DNA from: a bacterium
GTDB lineage: Bacteria > Verrucomicrobiota > Kiritimatiellia > CAIKKV01 > CAITUY01
Direction of reading: 5' to 3'
Length of the DNA stretch: 45,361 nucleotides
NCBI GenBank assembly: GCA_037143175.1
Contig: JBAWZF010000021.1
Span: forward strand, 1-45,361
The notes beneath the pieces were generated by a model. That model saw only the letters and a list, made by a program, of their open reading frames with translations. It was not told where the DNA came from and did not search any database. The translations under genes were made by a program, and so were the position numbers. Shown one piece after another: positions 7,843 through 17,053 of the stretch (its first letter is position 1; every line of letters begins with the position of its first letter).

Positions 7843-9153
7843 ATGAAAGAAATTGGCGTTGGTTTACTTGGATTTGGCACAGTGGGCGCCGGGGTGGTGG
7901 AAACCCTCCAGCGTAATGGCGATTTGCTGTCCAGTCGGACAGGAGTTAAATTGGTGGTGCGTCGTATTGCCGATGTCGATCTGGATCGGGATCGCGGGGT
8001 CAAGGTCGAGCGAGCCATTATGACCAAGGATGCCGCTGCGGTTATTGATGATCCTTCCGTCGATGTCGTTGTCGAGTTGATCGGGGGAACGACCATTGCC
8101 AAGGAGTTCATTCTGCGGGCACTGCGTCTTGGCAAGGCGGTTGTGACTGCCAATAAGGCTCTGCTTGCTGAGTATGGCCAGGAGATTTTCGCTCTGGCAG
8201 CCGAAAAGAATACGGGCGTCTGGTTCGAAGCCAGTGTGGCGGGTGGTGTGCCGATTATCCGGGCTCTCAAGGAAGGGCTTGTGGCGAATCGAATTGAGCG
8301 GATCTGCGGTATTCTGAACGGCACCTGTAATTATATCCTTACCCAAATGGAACGAGAGCAGATGACCTTTGATCACGCGTTGAAGGAAGCCCAGGCAGCG
8401 GGATTTGCCGAGGCGGATCCAGGTTTGGACATCGATGGATTTGATACGGCTCACAAGGCGGCCATTCTTGCCTTGTTGGCCTATGGCGTTCACGTCCCCA
8501 AAGAAAAGATTTTCGTGGATGGGATTCGCGGATTGAGCAAAACGGATATCGAAAACGCCAGTGAATTCGGATACCGCATTAAACAATTGGCGATTATTAA
8601 ATCGAATGGCAACGAGGTCGAGGTGCGCGTGCACCCGACGCTGATTCCGCACGAGCATATGCTCGCTTCGGTGATGGGGGTCTATAATGCCGTTGTGGTG
8701 GATGGCGATATTGTCGGCCAGACCGTGTATTACGGACGGGGTGCTGGCCGGTTACCTACGGCTAGCGCAGTGGTCAGCGATCTCGCCGATGTGGCTCGCA
8801 CGTTGATGGATGGCGGCAAAAAAACTCGCAACAGTTCGGTGACCTCTGCCTGCCCTGTCACCTTCCGTCCGATGGCGGAGGTGGAGAGCCGTTACTATCT
8901 GCGTCTTTCTCTGCTGGATAAACCCGGTGTTCTGGGTTTGGTGGCTTCCGTGTTGGGTCAACATGGGATTAGTTTGGCGTCTATTGTGCAGAAAGAACCC
9001 AATCGGTCGGGCCGGCATGTGTCAGTGGTATTGCTGACCCACAAGGCACTGGAGAAGAATGTAATGGAAGCGCTTCGTACTTTGGAGGAGCGGAATGCTC
9101 TGGGTTCGAAGCCGGTAAGTTTACGGATCGAAGACCCGGGAATAGAGAAATAA
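7843..9153 (+). CDS. hom: Homoserine dehydrogenase
   Basis: A 436-residue enzyme reducing aspartate semialdehyde to homoserine, the branch point to threonine and methionine. The Rossmann motif GLLGFGTVGAGVVE lies at residues 6-19, followed by TANKALLAEYG, the catalytic-domain segment GGVPIIRALKEGL, NGTCNYILTQM and EADPGLDIDGFDTAHKAAIL, and a C-terminal ACT domain from about 350 (YYLRLSLLDKPGVLG) that usually senses threonine. Length is that of the ACT-containing monofunctional type. It opens the hom-lysC-cimA-valS run, two bases before lysC. The 168-base leader shows no recognised riboswitch. Confidence 0.96.
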   Translation: MKEIGVGLLGFGTVGAGVVETLQRNGDLLSSRTGVKLVVRRIADVDLDRDRGVKVERAIMTKDAAAVIDDPSVDVVVELIGGTTIAKEFILRALRLGKAVVTANKALLAEYGQEIFALAAEKNTGVWFEASVAGGVPIIRALKEGLVANRIERICGILNGTCNYILTQMEREQMTFDHALKEAQAAGFAEADPGLDIDGFDTAHKAAILALLAYGVHVPKEKIFVDGIRGLSKTDIENASEFGYRIKQLAIIKSNGNEVEVRVHPTLIPHEHMLASVMGVYNAVVVDGDIVGQTVYYGRGAGRLPTASAVVSDLADVARTLMDGGKKTRNSSVTSACPVTFRPMAEVESRYYLRLSLLDKPGVLGLVASVLGQHGISLASIVQKEPNRSGRHVSVVLLTHKALEKNVMEALRTLEERNALGSKPVSLRIEDPGIEK

Positions 9154-9155
9154 TC

Positions 9156-10535
9156 ATGACAACGACAGTGGCAAGTGGTTTGAAAGTGGCGAAATTCGGT
9201 GGCTCGTCTGTGGCTGATGCAGCCCAGATTCTGAAAGTATGTTCCATTATTAAGATGGATGCGCAGCGCCGTATTGTGGTGGTCTCGGCTCCCGGCAAGC
9301 GTCGGGCCGATGATACCAAGGTGACCGATATGCTGATAGCCTGTGCCGAGGCTAAGCTGGCTGGCAAGACAGCCGAGGCAGAACTCAAGGCCATTGTTGA
9401 ACGGTATGCGGATATCCAGCGCGCAGCCGGGGTAGGTGGGGCGGTCATCCAGAAGATCGAAACGGATCTCCGTCAGCGTCTGGCGTCTGAGACCTCCCAT
9501 CGGGGTCGTTTCCTGGACCTGATGAAGGCGGCGGGTGAGGATAATAGCGCGAAACTGGTGGCTGAGATTTTTCGCCACAATGGGGTGGATGCCCATTACA
9601 TCAATCCCAAGGATGCGGGGATGTTTCTGAATGATGACTTCGGCAATGCGATGGTGTTGGAGGAGTCCTATGCGAAGTTGAGCGCGCTTAAGGAGGCTCC
9701 GGGTATCAGTATTTTTCCGGGCTTTTTTGGATATACGAAGTCCGGTGCGGTGGCGACTTTTTCGCGGGGTGGTTCTGATATCACCGGTGCCATTCTGGCG
9801 GCGGCGGTTAAAGCCGATGTGTATGAGAATTTCACGGATGTGGATTCGGTCTTCTCGGCCGACCCACGTATCGTTGCCAAAGCCGCAGCTATTGAATTAT
9901 TGACCTACCGCGAAATGCGCGAACTGGCCTATGCCGGGTTCGGGGTGTTTCATGATGAGGCGATTGTGCCAGCCGTCAAAGCAGGTATCCCGATTTGCAT
10001 CCGTAACACCAATCGGCCCGAAGCGCCGGGGACCCAAATTGTGCCGAAACGGGATTACATGAGTGGGGCGGTGGTTGGGGTTGCCAGTTCTGATGGGTTC
10101 TGCGCGCTCTATGTGGATAAATATCTAATGAACCGCGAAATTGGATTCGGGCGTCGCCTGCTTCAGATCATGGAGGAGGAAGGGTTGTCCTACGAGCATG
10201 CGCCCACGGGGATTGACAATGTCTCGGTTGTTTTCCGGGAAAAGGACTTTTCGAAAGAAAAGGAAGAGCGCGTACTTATGCGCATCAGAACAGAACTTGG
10301 GGCGGATAACATTGACGTGGATCGAGGATTGGCCCTGGTGATGATTGTCGGCGAGGGGATGCATTATTCCGTTGGTGTCGCGGCCCGCGCCACGACCGCC
10401 TTGGCGGCTGCCGGCGTGAATATCGAGATGCTCAATCAGGGCTCTTCTGAGATCAGTATGATGTTTGGTGTACAGGCTAGAGATCGCAAAAAAGCCGTGT
10501 TGGCCCTATATGAGGCTTTCTTTAAGGCGGGTTGA
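9156..10535 (+). CDS. lysC: Aspartate kinase (monofunctional, ACT-regulated)
   Basis: A 459-residue aspartokinase catalysing the first step of the aspartate pathway (aspartate to aspartyl-4-phosphate). Visible are the N-terminal KFGGSSVADA at about 13-22, SGAVATFSRGGSDITGA in the substrate region, YENFTDVDSVFSADPRIV in the nucleotide region, REMRELAYAGFGVFHDEAI, and C-terminal ACT sequence (AAAGVNIEMLNQGSSEISMM), the allosteric part that typically binds lysine and/or threonine. It follows hom with a two-base gap, so the two steps on either side of aspartate semialdehyde are co-expressed. asd, thrB and thrC are not in the window. Confidence 0.96.
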   Translation: MTTTVASGLKVAKFGGSSVADAAQILKVCSIIKMDAQRRIVVVSAPGKRRADDTKVTDMLIACAEAKLAGKTAEAELKAIVERYADIQRAAGVGGAVIQKIETDLRQRLASETSHRGRFLDLMKAAGEDNSAKLVAEIFRHNGVDAHYINPKDAGMFLNDDFGNAMVLEESYAKLSALKEAPGISIFPGFFGYTKSGAVATFSRGGSDITGAILAAAVKADVYENFTDVDSVFSADPRIVAKAAAIELLTYREMRELAYAGFGVFHDEAIVPAVKAGIPICIRNTNRPEAPGTQIVPKRDYMSGAVVGVASSDGFCALYVDKYLMNREIGFGRRLLQIMEEEGLSYEHAPTGIDNVSVVFREKDFSKEKEERVLMRIRTELGADNIDVDRGLALVMIVGEGMHYSVGVAARATTALAAAGVNIEMLNQGSSEISMMFGVQARDRKKAVLALYEAFFKAG

Positions 10536-10539
10536 TATC

Positions 10540-12123
10540 ATGCATCGAAGAAAAATATTTATCTATGATACGACCCTGCGGGATGGTTCGCAGGGGGAGG
10601 GGATTTCCTTCTCCGGTGGATCGAAAATCAAGTTGGCCCTCAAACTCGATGAATTCGGCGTGGATTACATTGAGGGAGGGTATGCCGGGTCTAATCCCAA
10701 GGACATGGAGTTTTTTCATGAGATCCAGAAGCATAAGCTGCACCATGCCAAAGTGGCGGCTTTTGGGAGCACCCGGCGGGCAGATGTGGCCGTGGGTGAG
10801 GATGCCAATGTGCTGCGCCTGATCGAGTCGGGGGCGCCCGTGGTGACCATTTTCGGGAAAACCTGGCAACTTCATGTTTCTGAGGTGCTGCGGACGTCCG
10901 TCGTCGAGAATCGCCTGATGATTTCCGAAACCGTTCAGTTTTTAAAAAAGCACGAAAAGGAAGTGATTTTCGATGCCGAACATTTCTTTGACGGCTATAA
11001 GGATAGTCCGACCTTTGCGATAGATATGCTGAAGGCGGCGGTCGAGGCAGGGGCACATACAATTGTGCTGTGCGATACCAATGGAGGGACGCTGCCCCAT
11101 GAGGTCCATGGGATCACCGCGGAAATTATCAAGGCCTTTCCGACCGTTCAGGTGGGGATTCACACGCATAACGATTCGGAATTGGCGGTGGCCAATAGTT
11201 TGGAAGCGGTTCGGGCTGGTGCGGTTCAGGTGCAGGGAACCATCAATGGGTATGGGGAACGTACCGGGAATGCGAACTTATGTTCCATCATCCCTACACT
11301 GGAGCTTAAGATGGGATGCCGGGCGGTGCCCGAAGGCGCTCTTCATCAGTTGCGTTCATTATCTGAATTTGTGGATGACCTGGTGAATGTTCGGCACAAT
11401 TCCAAATCGGCTTATGTCGGGATGAGTGCGTTTTCGCATAAGGCCGGCATGCATGTGAATGCGGTGCAGAAAATCCCCCGAAGTTTTGAGCATGTTCCTC
11501 CTGAGAGTGTGGGGAATGAGCGCCGGATTCTGATCTCCGAGGGCTCCGGATCGAGCAGTGTGCTCTTGAAGGCTATCGAGATGGGCGTTGATTTGAAGAA
11601 ATCTTCGCCGGAGGTGAAGGATATCCTTGAGGCGCTGAAGGCACTGGAGCAGCAAGGCTATACCTATGAGGCGGCAGACGCCTCTTTCCGGATGCTGGTA
11701 CAAAAGGTGCTGAAGAAGCATAAATCCTTTTTCGAGCTGGAGGGATTCCGAGTGATCATGGAAAAGGAGGGCGCGGACAAGCCCTGCGTTTCAGAAGCCA
11801 GTATCAAGGTGCGTGTCGGGGATGAGGTCGAACATGTTGTGGCTGAAGGCGATGGCCCCGTCAATGCCCTGGATCGCGCGTTACGCAAAGCGCTGGTTCG
11901 TTTCTATCCTGAAATTGAAAAGGTGTTTTTGACCGATTACAGTGTGCGTATTCTTGATCCTGAGGAGGCCACGGCGGCCAAGACTCGCGTGATCATTGAA
12001 TCAAGTGACGGGGAAAATCATTGGGGTACTGTGGGCGTCTCTGTCAATATTCTTGAGGCCTCCTGGGAAGCCCTGGTGGATAGCGTCGAGTATAAGCTCT
12101 TCTGTGAAGAAAAAAAGAAATGA
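10540..12123 (+). CDS. cimA: (R)-citramalate synthase
   Basis: A 527-residue member of the isopropylmalate/homocitrate synthase family, closest by eye to the citramalate synthases that condense pyruvate and acetyl-CoA, giving isoleucine without threonine deaminase. Seen: YDTTLRDGSQGEG at residues 9-21, HTHNDSELAVANS, QGTINGYGERTGNANL, SHKAGMHVNAVQK, then EQQGYTYEAADASFRML and a C-terminal LeuA-type regulatory domain. I chose ATG 10540 because AAGGCGG lies nine bases upstream and the protein then begins at the conserved KIFIYDTTLRD; the frame is open from 10465 inside lysC. A closely related synthase with another 2-oxo acid substrate is possible. Confidence 0.92.
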   Translation: MHRRKIFIYDTTLRDGSQGEGISFSGGSKIKLALKLDEFGVDYIEGGYAGSNPKDMEFFHEIQKHKLHHAKVAAFGSTRRADVAVGEDANVLRLIESGAPVVTIFGKTWQLHVSEVLRTSVVENRLMISETVQFLKKHEKEVIFDAEHFFDGYKDSPTFAIDMLKAAVEAGAHTIVLCDTNGGTLPHEVHGITAEIIKAFPTVQVGIHTHNDSELAVANSLEAVRAGAVQVQGTINGYGERTGNANLCSIIPTLELKMGCRAVPEGALHQLRSLSEFVDDLVNVRHNSKSAYVGMSAFSHKAGMHVNAVQKIPRSFEHVPPESVGNERRILISEGSGSSSVLLKAIEMGVDLKKSSPEVKDILEALKALEQQGYTYEAADASFRMLVQKVLKKHKSFFELEGFRVIMEKEGADKPCVSEASIKVRVGDEVEHVVAEGDGPVNALDRALRKALVRFYPEIEKVFLTDYSVRILDPEEATAAKTRVIIESSDGENHWGTVGVSVNILEASWEALVDSVEYKLFCEEKKK

Positions 12124-12133
12124 CGGATGACCT

Positions 12134-14812
12134 ATGAAAGAACTTGAGAAACAGTATGACCCCAAAATGGTTGAATCCCGTTGGTATGATACCTGGCAGG
12201 CGAAGGGTTACTTTCATGGGGATGCAGAGAAGGGTGGGGTTCCTTATTGTGTCGTTATTCCGCCGCCGAATGTTACTGGCATTCTCCATATCGGTCATGC
12301 CCTGAACAATACCATTCAGGATATTCTTGTGCGCTGGCAGCGCATGGAGGGCAAAAATACGGTTTGGCTGCCCGGGACGGATCATGCGGGCATCGCCACT
12401 CAGAATGTGGTGGAACGTGCTTTGCGCAAAGAGGGTAAAACGCGGCACGATCTTGGCCGTGAAGCCTTTGTCGGAAAGGTGTGGGAATGGAAAGAGGAAT
12501 ACGGTGGGACGATCATCCGGCAGTTGAAGCGGTTGGGTGCATCCTGTGACTGGGAGCGCGAACGCTTCACGATGGATGCGGGGCTTAGCGAAGCCGTGGA
12601 AGAAGTGTTCTGCCGTCTCTACGACAAGGGTTTGATCTATCGCGCCAACTACATTACGAACTGGTGTCCCCGTTGTCGTACGGCGTTGTCGGATGAAGAG
12701 AGCGAACATCAGGACACGGACGGAAAAATGTATTTCATCCGCTATCCGGTGAAGCGGGACGGTAAGCTTACGGCCAGCGAATTTGTGGTGGTGGCTACGA
12801 CCCGGCCTGAAACCCTCCTGGGTGACGTGGCGGTGGCCGTGAGCCCTAAAGATGAGCGTTACAAAGCCCTGATCGGCAAAACACTGAGTCTGCCGGTGCT
12901 GCATCGGGATTTACCGGTGATTACGGATGACTTTGTGGATGCGACCTTCGGGACGGGGGCAGTCAAAGTGACCCCCGCGCATGATCCCAACGATTTTGAG
13001 ATGGGGCAGCGCCATAAGTTGACTCCCATCAATGTCATGAATCCGGACGGCACGATGAACGAAGGGGCCGGGCCTTATGCCGGGCTGGATCGTTTTGAAT
13101 GTCGTAAGCGCATTGTCACCGATTTGACTGCCGCCGGATTGATTGAGAAAATTGACGTACATCAGCATGCCGTCGGGCATTGCTATCGCTGTGATACTGT
13201 GGTTGAACCCCGTTTGTCCCTTCAGTGGTTCGTTAAGATGAAGCCGCTGGCGGAGCCCGCGCTTCAGGCGGTTGTGGATGGGCGCGTCCGGTTTGTGCCG
13301 GAACGGTGGAATAAAGTATATGCCGAGTGGATGGGGAATATCCGTGATTGGTGCATCTCCCGTCAGATCTGGTGGGGACATCGCATCCCTGTGTTTTATT
13401 GTGATGCGTGTAATCATCAGTGGGCGGCCCGTGGAAAACCCGCCCAGTGTGCCCAGTGTGCCTCCACGGACATCCGGCAGGATGAGGATGTCCTGGATAC
13501 CTGGTTCTCCTCTTGGCTGTGGCCCTTCAGCACCTTTGGTTGGCCTCATCAAAATCCGGATCTCTCGCTCTATTATCCCGGCAATACCCTGGTGACGGCC
13601 TCGGAGATTATTTTCTTCTGGGTGGCCCGGATGGTCATGGCCGGCATTGAGTTTATGGGTGAGGTTCCCTTCCGTGAAGTTTATATTCACGGAACGGTGC
13701 GCGACGATAAAGGCCGGAAGATGAGCAAGAGTCTGGGGAACTCCATTGATCCCTTGACGATCATTGATGAATTCAGTGCCGACGCGCTTCGCTACAGCCT
13801 GATGATGATCACTGCGACGGGGCAGGACGTCTTCCTGTCAAACGACAAATTCGAGATTGGTCGCAATTTTGGCACCAAGATCTGGAATGCCGCCCGGTAT
13901 ATGCAGATGCAGGATCCCGCCGGGTATGTGCGTAGTGGGGCCACGATTGATGCGGCGTTACTGAGTGCGGATGACCGGCATATTTTGGCCAAACTGAGTC
14001 AGGCCATTGCCTCCTGTACGGAGAATCTGAAACGTTTCAGATTCAATGATGCGGCGCAGGATCTTTATGCCTTCATCTGGCATGAGTACTGTGACTGGTA
14101 TGTCGAGTATTCCAAGGAAGTTCTGTATGGGCAGGATGCCGCCCGGCGCGCTGAAGTGCTGAAGGTGATGCATTACTGCTTCTCAACAGCGCTGCGTCTG
14201 CTCCATCCTTTCATGCCGCACATCACTGAAGAGTTGTGGCACGGCATGGGCTACGGTACGGATGAGGAAACCATCATGTTGGCTCCCTGGCCGAAAGCGC
14301 TTACGGAAGAGCTCGCCCAATGGGGCGCCACCCCTGATGTGGTACAATACGTGGATGCCCGGCATGAATTGATCCGTATTGGCCGTATGTTGCGAGCCGA
14401 TTGCAGTATCGCACCCGGACAGAAGCTGGATTATATCATCAAGGCGAACACGCCTCACCTGGCGACTCAACTTAAGGCAGATGTGAGCTCGCTTACGGCG
14501 ATGCTCAAGGCCCGTGAAATCACGGTTGATCCTGCGTTTGTGCCTGCCACAGCCATGCCAAGTGCGTTGACCCCGATCGGAGCACTCTATATGCCCATTG
14601 AGGGGCTGGTAGATGCGAAGACTGAATCCGCCAAACTCGCGAAACAACTGGAAGAACTTGGCGGACATCTGGAACGGGCTAATCTTAAGCTCAACAATCC
14701 AAATTTCTTCAATAAGGCCAAGCCTGAGGTGGTAGCGCAGTTCGAAAAATCACGGCAGGAACTTCAGGAAAAGTATAACAAAGTGAAGCGCTTGCTTGAA
14801 ATGATGGGGTAA
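12134..14812 (+). CDS. valS: Valine--tRNA ligase
   Basis: An 892-residue class I synthetase charging tRNA-Val. The signature HIGH is at residues 52-55 in PPNVTGILHIGHALN, the editing domain lies around 180-370, and KMSKS is at about 530-534 (GRKMSKSLGNSIDP). A C-terminal coiled-coil arm, about 825-892 (LAKQLEELGGHLERANLKL), is the ValS hallmark that separates it from IleS and LeuS. NWCPRC near 170 resembles a zinc knuckle. It starts ten bases after cimA in the same direction, a branched-chain-linked grouping. No T-box or other leader is visible in the short gap. Confidence 0.97.
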   Translation: MKELEKQYDPKMVESRWYDTWQAKGYFHGDAEKGGVPYCVVIPPPNVTGILHIGHALNNTIQDILVRWQRMEGKNTVWLPGTDHAGIATQNVVERALRKEGKTRHDLGREAFVGKVWEWKEEYGGTIIRQLKRLGASCDWERERFTMDAGLSEAVEEVFCRLYDKGLIYRANYITNWCPRCRTALSDEESEHQDTDGKMYFIRYPVKRDGKLTASEFVVVATTRPETLLGDVAVAVSPKDERYKALIGKTLSLPVLHRDLPVITDDFVDATFGTGAVKVTPAHDPNDFEMGQRHKLTPINVMNPDGTMNEGAGPYAGLDRFECRKRIVTDLTAAGLIEKIDVHQHAVGHCYRCDTVVEPRLSLQWFVKMKPLAEPALQAVVDGRVRFVPERWNKVYAEWMGNIRDWCISRQIWWGHRIPVFYCDACNHQWAARGKPAQCAQCASTDIRQDEDVLDTWFSSWLWPFSTFGWPHQNPDLSLYYPGNTLVTASEIIFFWVARMVMAGIEFMGEVPFREVYIHGTVRDDKGRKMSKSLGNSIDPLTIIDEFSADALRYSLMMITATGQDVFLSNDKFEIGRNFGTKIWNAARYMQMQDPAGYVRSGATIDAALLSADDRHILAKLSQAIASCTENLKRFRFNDAAQDLYAFIWHEYCDWYVEYSKEVLYGQDAARRAEVLKVMHYCFSTALRLLHPFMPHITEELWHGMGYGTDEETIMLAPWPKALTEELAQWGATPDVVQYVDARHELIRIGRMLRADCSIAPGQKLDYIIKANTPHLATQLKADVSSLTAMLKAREITVDPAFVPATAMPSALTPIGALYMPIEGLVDAKTESAKLAKQLEELGGHLERANLKLNNPNFFNKAKPEVVAQFEKSRQELQEKYNKVKRLLEMMG

Positions 14813-14827
14813 TACGCAGGTTGAGTT

Positions 14828-15244
14828 ATGGCAGACGTTTTCATTACATCTGAAAAGAAGCAGGCACTTGAAGAGCGGATGATCCGATTAGGTATCCTCG
14901 AGAAGGATCTGATTGAGAAATTCGTTCTCGGAGCTGGCTCCGGTGGCCAGAAGCTCAACAAGACATCGTCCTGTGTATTCCTGCAGCACCTCAAATCCGG
15001 GCTTGAAATCAAGTGTCAGCGGGAGCGGTCGCGGGAACTGAACCGGTTTGTCGCCCGTCGTGAGTTGTGTGATCGTTTGGAGGAGCGCATACTCGGACAA
15101 CAAAGTGCCCGCCAGCAGGCCAATGAAAAAATTCGTCGTCAGAAACGCCGGCGTTCCCGGCGTCAGAAGGAACGGGTTCTGGACGACAAGAAAAAACATT
15201 CTGTAAAAAAACAATCCAGACGGAGTGGAAACTTTGAATCCTGA
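14828..15244 (+). CDS. RF-1 domain protein, release-factor-like (ribosome rescue candidate)
   Basis: A 138-residue protein consisting of the catalytic RF-1 domain only: GAGSGGQKLNKTSSCV at residues 35-50 contains the GGQ motif (39-41) that triggers peptidyl-tRNA hydrolysis. There is no codon-recognition domain, and the tail (about 100-138) is very rich in Arg and Lys, as in ArfB/YaeJ and mitochondrial C12orf65. Such proteins free stalled ribosomes, with the basic tail entering the mRNA channel. That role is inferred; it could also be an uncharacterised RF-like paralogue. It follows valS by 15 bases and its end overlaps the possible GTG start of the next gene. Confidence 0.88.
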   Translation: MADVFITSEKKQALEERMIRLGILEKDLIEKFVLGAGSGGQKLNKTSSCVFLQHLKSGLEIKCQRERSRELNRFVARRELCDRLEERILGQQSARQQANEKIRRQKRRRSRRQKERVLDDKKKHSVKKQSRRSGNFES

Positions 15245-15710
15245 ACCTTTTCAGACAGCCGGGCAAAAACTCAGGGAGTGGGTGATCCGATGGTTGTTGA
15301 TGGCCATAGCGGTGTGGATGTCGGATTTTCTGGTGTCAGGTGTCTATACGGACGATTGGCCCAGCTTATTGGCGGCCGCCCTGATTCTCGGGATATTGAA
15401 TGCCTTTGTGAAGCCCATACTGGTCATGGTGGCAATGCCTCTGGTCGTGTTGACGCTGGGGTTTATGCTCTTGTTCATCAATGCCTTTCTGTTGCTGCTA
15501 ACGGCCAAGTTGGTGCCCGGGTTCCATGTGTTGGGGTTCGGTTCCGCCATGTGGGCGTCGCTGGTCATCAGTATTGTCAGTATGATTTTGGGGAATAGCC
15601 GCAAGACTATTCAGCACCCCTCCCGTAAGCCCCCGACCGCCGAGGCTTATGCCGAACCGACCCCCATTAGAAAGCCGCCGCCCGGCAAAGGTCCGATTAT
15701 TGACGTGTAA
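15225..15710 (+). CDS. Phage holin family IV (PF04020/YvlD-like) membrane protein
   Basis: A 161-residue inner-membrane protein with about four hydrophobic segments (WLLMAIAVWMSDFLVSGVYT, the AALILGILNAFVKPILV stretch, VVLTLGFMLLFINAFLLLL and MWASLVISIVSMILG). The pattern NAFVKPIL followed by LGFMLLFINAFLL is that of PF04020, annotated as holin superfamily IV but usually a chromosomal housekeeping membrane protein rather than a lysis gene. The C-terminal 40 residues are Pro-rich and cytoplasmic. GTG 15225 overlaps the previous gene; TTG 15234, nine bases downstream, has GGAG at a better distance and may be the true start. Confidence 0.85.
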   Translation: METLNPEPFQTAGQKLREWVIRWLLMAIAVWMSDFLVSGVYTDDWPSLLAAALILGILNAFVKPILVMVAMPLVVLTLGFMLLFINAFLLLLTAKLVPGFHVLGFGSAMWASLVISIVSMILGNSRKTIQHPSRKPPTAEAYAEPTPIRKPPPGKGPIIDV

Positions 15711-15713
15711 CTT

Positions 15714-16013
15714 ATGAAAAATAACGAATCAGGTTTAAAGAGTTCTTTTGACCTCGCGATGGCGCGAATGGCAAAACGGGGTGAAAAAATCACCGCCTTG
15801 ACTGAAGAGCAGAAACAGGCGATGTCTGAGATTGCCACTCGGACCAAGGCCAAAATTGCCGAAGTTGAGATTCTTTATGGCAAAAAAGCGACTGAAGCCC
15901 GAGCGGCCGGGGATACCGGGAAGGCCGACAAAATCGAGGAAGAAAAGCGCTACGAAATCTCCCGGTTGCGTGAAAAAGAAGAATCTGAGCGTGGTCGCAT
16001 CCGTTCTAACTGA
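15714..16013 (+). CDS. Hypothetical coiled-coil protein
   Basis: A 99-residue highly charged protein, almost entirely helical, rich in Lys, Glu, Ala and Arg (ALTEEQKQAMSEIATRTKAK; REKEESERGRI). It has no signal peptide, membrane segment or known motif. It begins three bases after the holin-like gene, 20 bases before the heptosyltransferase gene, and belongs to the same transcription unit. The pattern would suit a small structural or scaffolding protein, but I assign no function. Confidence 0.7.
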   Translation: MKNNESGLKSSFDLAMARMAKRGEKITALTEEQKQAMSEIATRTKAKIAEVEILYGKKATEARAAGDTGKADKIEEEKRYEISRLREKEESERGRIRSN

Positions 16014-16033
16014 TTGGTGAAACCAGCTGGCCC

Positions 16034-17053
16034 ATGAAGTCTGAAAAAAAACGAATTCTGGTTATCAAGCTCAGTTCCTTGGGCGATATTTTCCATGCGC
16101 TGCCTACGGTGAATAACCTGCAGGTTGCCCTTGATGCGGAAGTGGATTGGGTGACCCAGCCGGAATACGTGGATCTGGTGAAATGTTTTCCGATGGTGTC
16201 GGACGTGGTTCCCTTTCCCCGGCGGCAGTTTTGGAGCCGTGCCGGGGCACTGGCTAAGGCTGTTCGGGCAAATCAATATGATTACGTGATCGACTTGCAA
16301 GGGCTGATCAAAAGCGCAATTGTGGCCCGAGTCGCCCGGGGAGGGAAAAGGATTGGTCCCTCTTTTCAGCGTGAAGGGGCCAGCCTTTTCTATGATGCGG
16401 TAGCGGGGCGGTGCAATAAGGATCGGCATGCCGTGGAGGAAAATTTGGATGTTGTGCGTTATTTGGGGTTACCTGTGCTTCCTGTGGCATTTCCCCTGCA
16501 CTTTCCGGCCCCGTCAGTGGCGCAGTCTACCCTGCGCGTTGCGCTGGTTCCGTGGTCGCGGAGGCTTAATAAGAATTGGCCAGCAGCCCATTTTGTTGAG
16601 GCGGCACGACAGATTCAGAAGGAATTTGGTGCTACGATTTATCTGTTCGGCAGTAATGCGGATCGAGCCGGATGTGAAGAAATGCGCGCAAAATTGGCGG
16701 CCACATCTGATGCGGTTGTGGTGATTAATCTTGCGGGACAGACTAGCTTGGTAGAGATGGGCGGGTGGTTTTCCCAGATGAATCTGGTGTTGGCCAACGA
16801 TTCCGGCCCTCTTCATATGGCTGTGGCAGTAGGTACTCCTGTGGTCACAATGTTCGGACCAACCGATCCAAAACGTACCGGACCCTATGGGGCTGGAGCG
16901 CATGTGCTTATATCTGGGATGGACTGTTGCCCCTGTTTCGGTAAGGATTGCCGATGGCCACAAGTTGAGTGCATGGAGCGTATCACTCCGGCGCAAGTAC
17001 TGGTGGCGGTTCGGGAAGTACTGAATAGGGCTGAAGTAAAGCATAAGTTATGA
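16034..17053 (+). CDS. Heptosyltransferase-like glycosyltransferase (GT9, WaaC/WaaF type)
   Basis: A 339-residue GT9 enzyme that would add heptose, or a similar sugar, to the inner core of lipopolysaccharide at the cytoplasmic membrane face. Seen: N-terminal RILVIKLSSLGDIFHALPTV (residues 7-26), DYVIDLQGLIKSAIVAR, and the donor-binding signature NDSGPLHMAVAVGTPVVTMF at about 255-274 followed by GPTDPKRTGPYG. It resembles heptosyltransferase I (WaaC) slightly more than II. Its TGA overlaps the ATG of the next gene. With lpxB and lpxI elsewhere in the window it supports an LPS-bearing organism. Confidence 0.92.
   Translation: MKSEKKRILVIKLSSLGDIFHALPTVNNLQVALDAEVDWVTQPEYVDLVKCFPMVSDVVPFPRRQFWSRAGALAKAVRANQYDYVIDLQGLIKSAIVARVARGGKRIGPSFQREGASLFYDAVAGRCNKDRHAVEENLDVVRYLGLPVLPVAFPLHFPAPSVAQSTLRVALVPWSRRLNKNWPAAHFVEAARQIQKEFGATIYLFGSNADRAGCEEMRAKLAATSDAVVVINLAGQTSLVEMGGWFSQMNLVLANDSGPLHMAVAVGTPVVTMFGPTDPKRTGPYGAGAHVLISGMDCCPCFGKDCRWPQVECMERITPAQVLVAVREVLNRAEVKHKL

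Noticed and set aside
12124-12133. T-box upstream of valS (and of ileS)
   Set aside because: The gaps to the preceding genes are ten bases and one base, too short for such a leader.
15225-15710. Prophage lysis gene
   Set aside because: The holin-family label reflects a superfamily name; no other phage genes are present and the gene sits in a housekeeping run.
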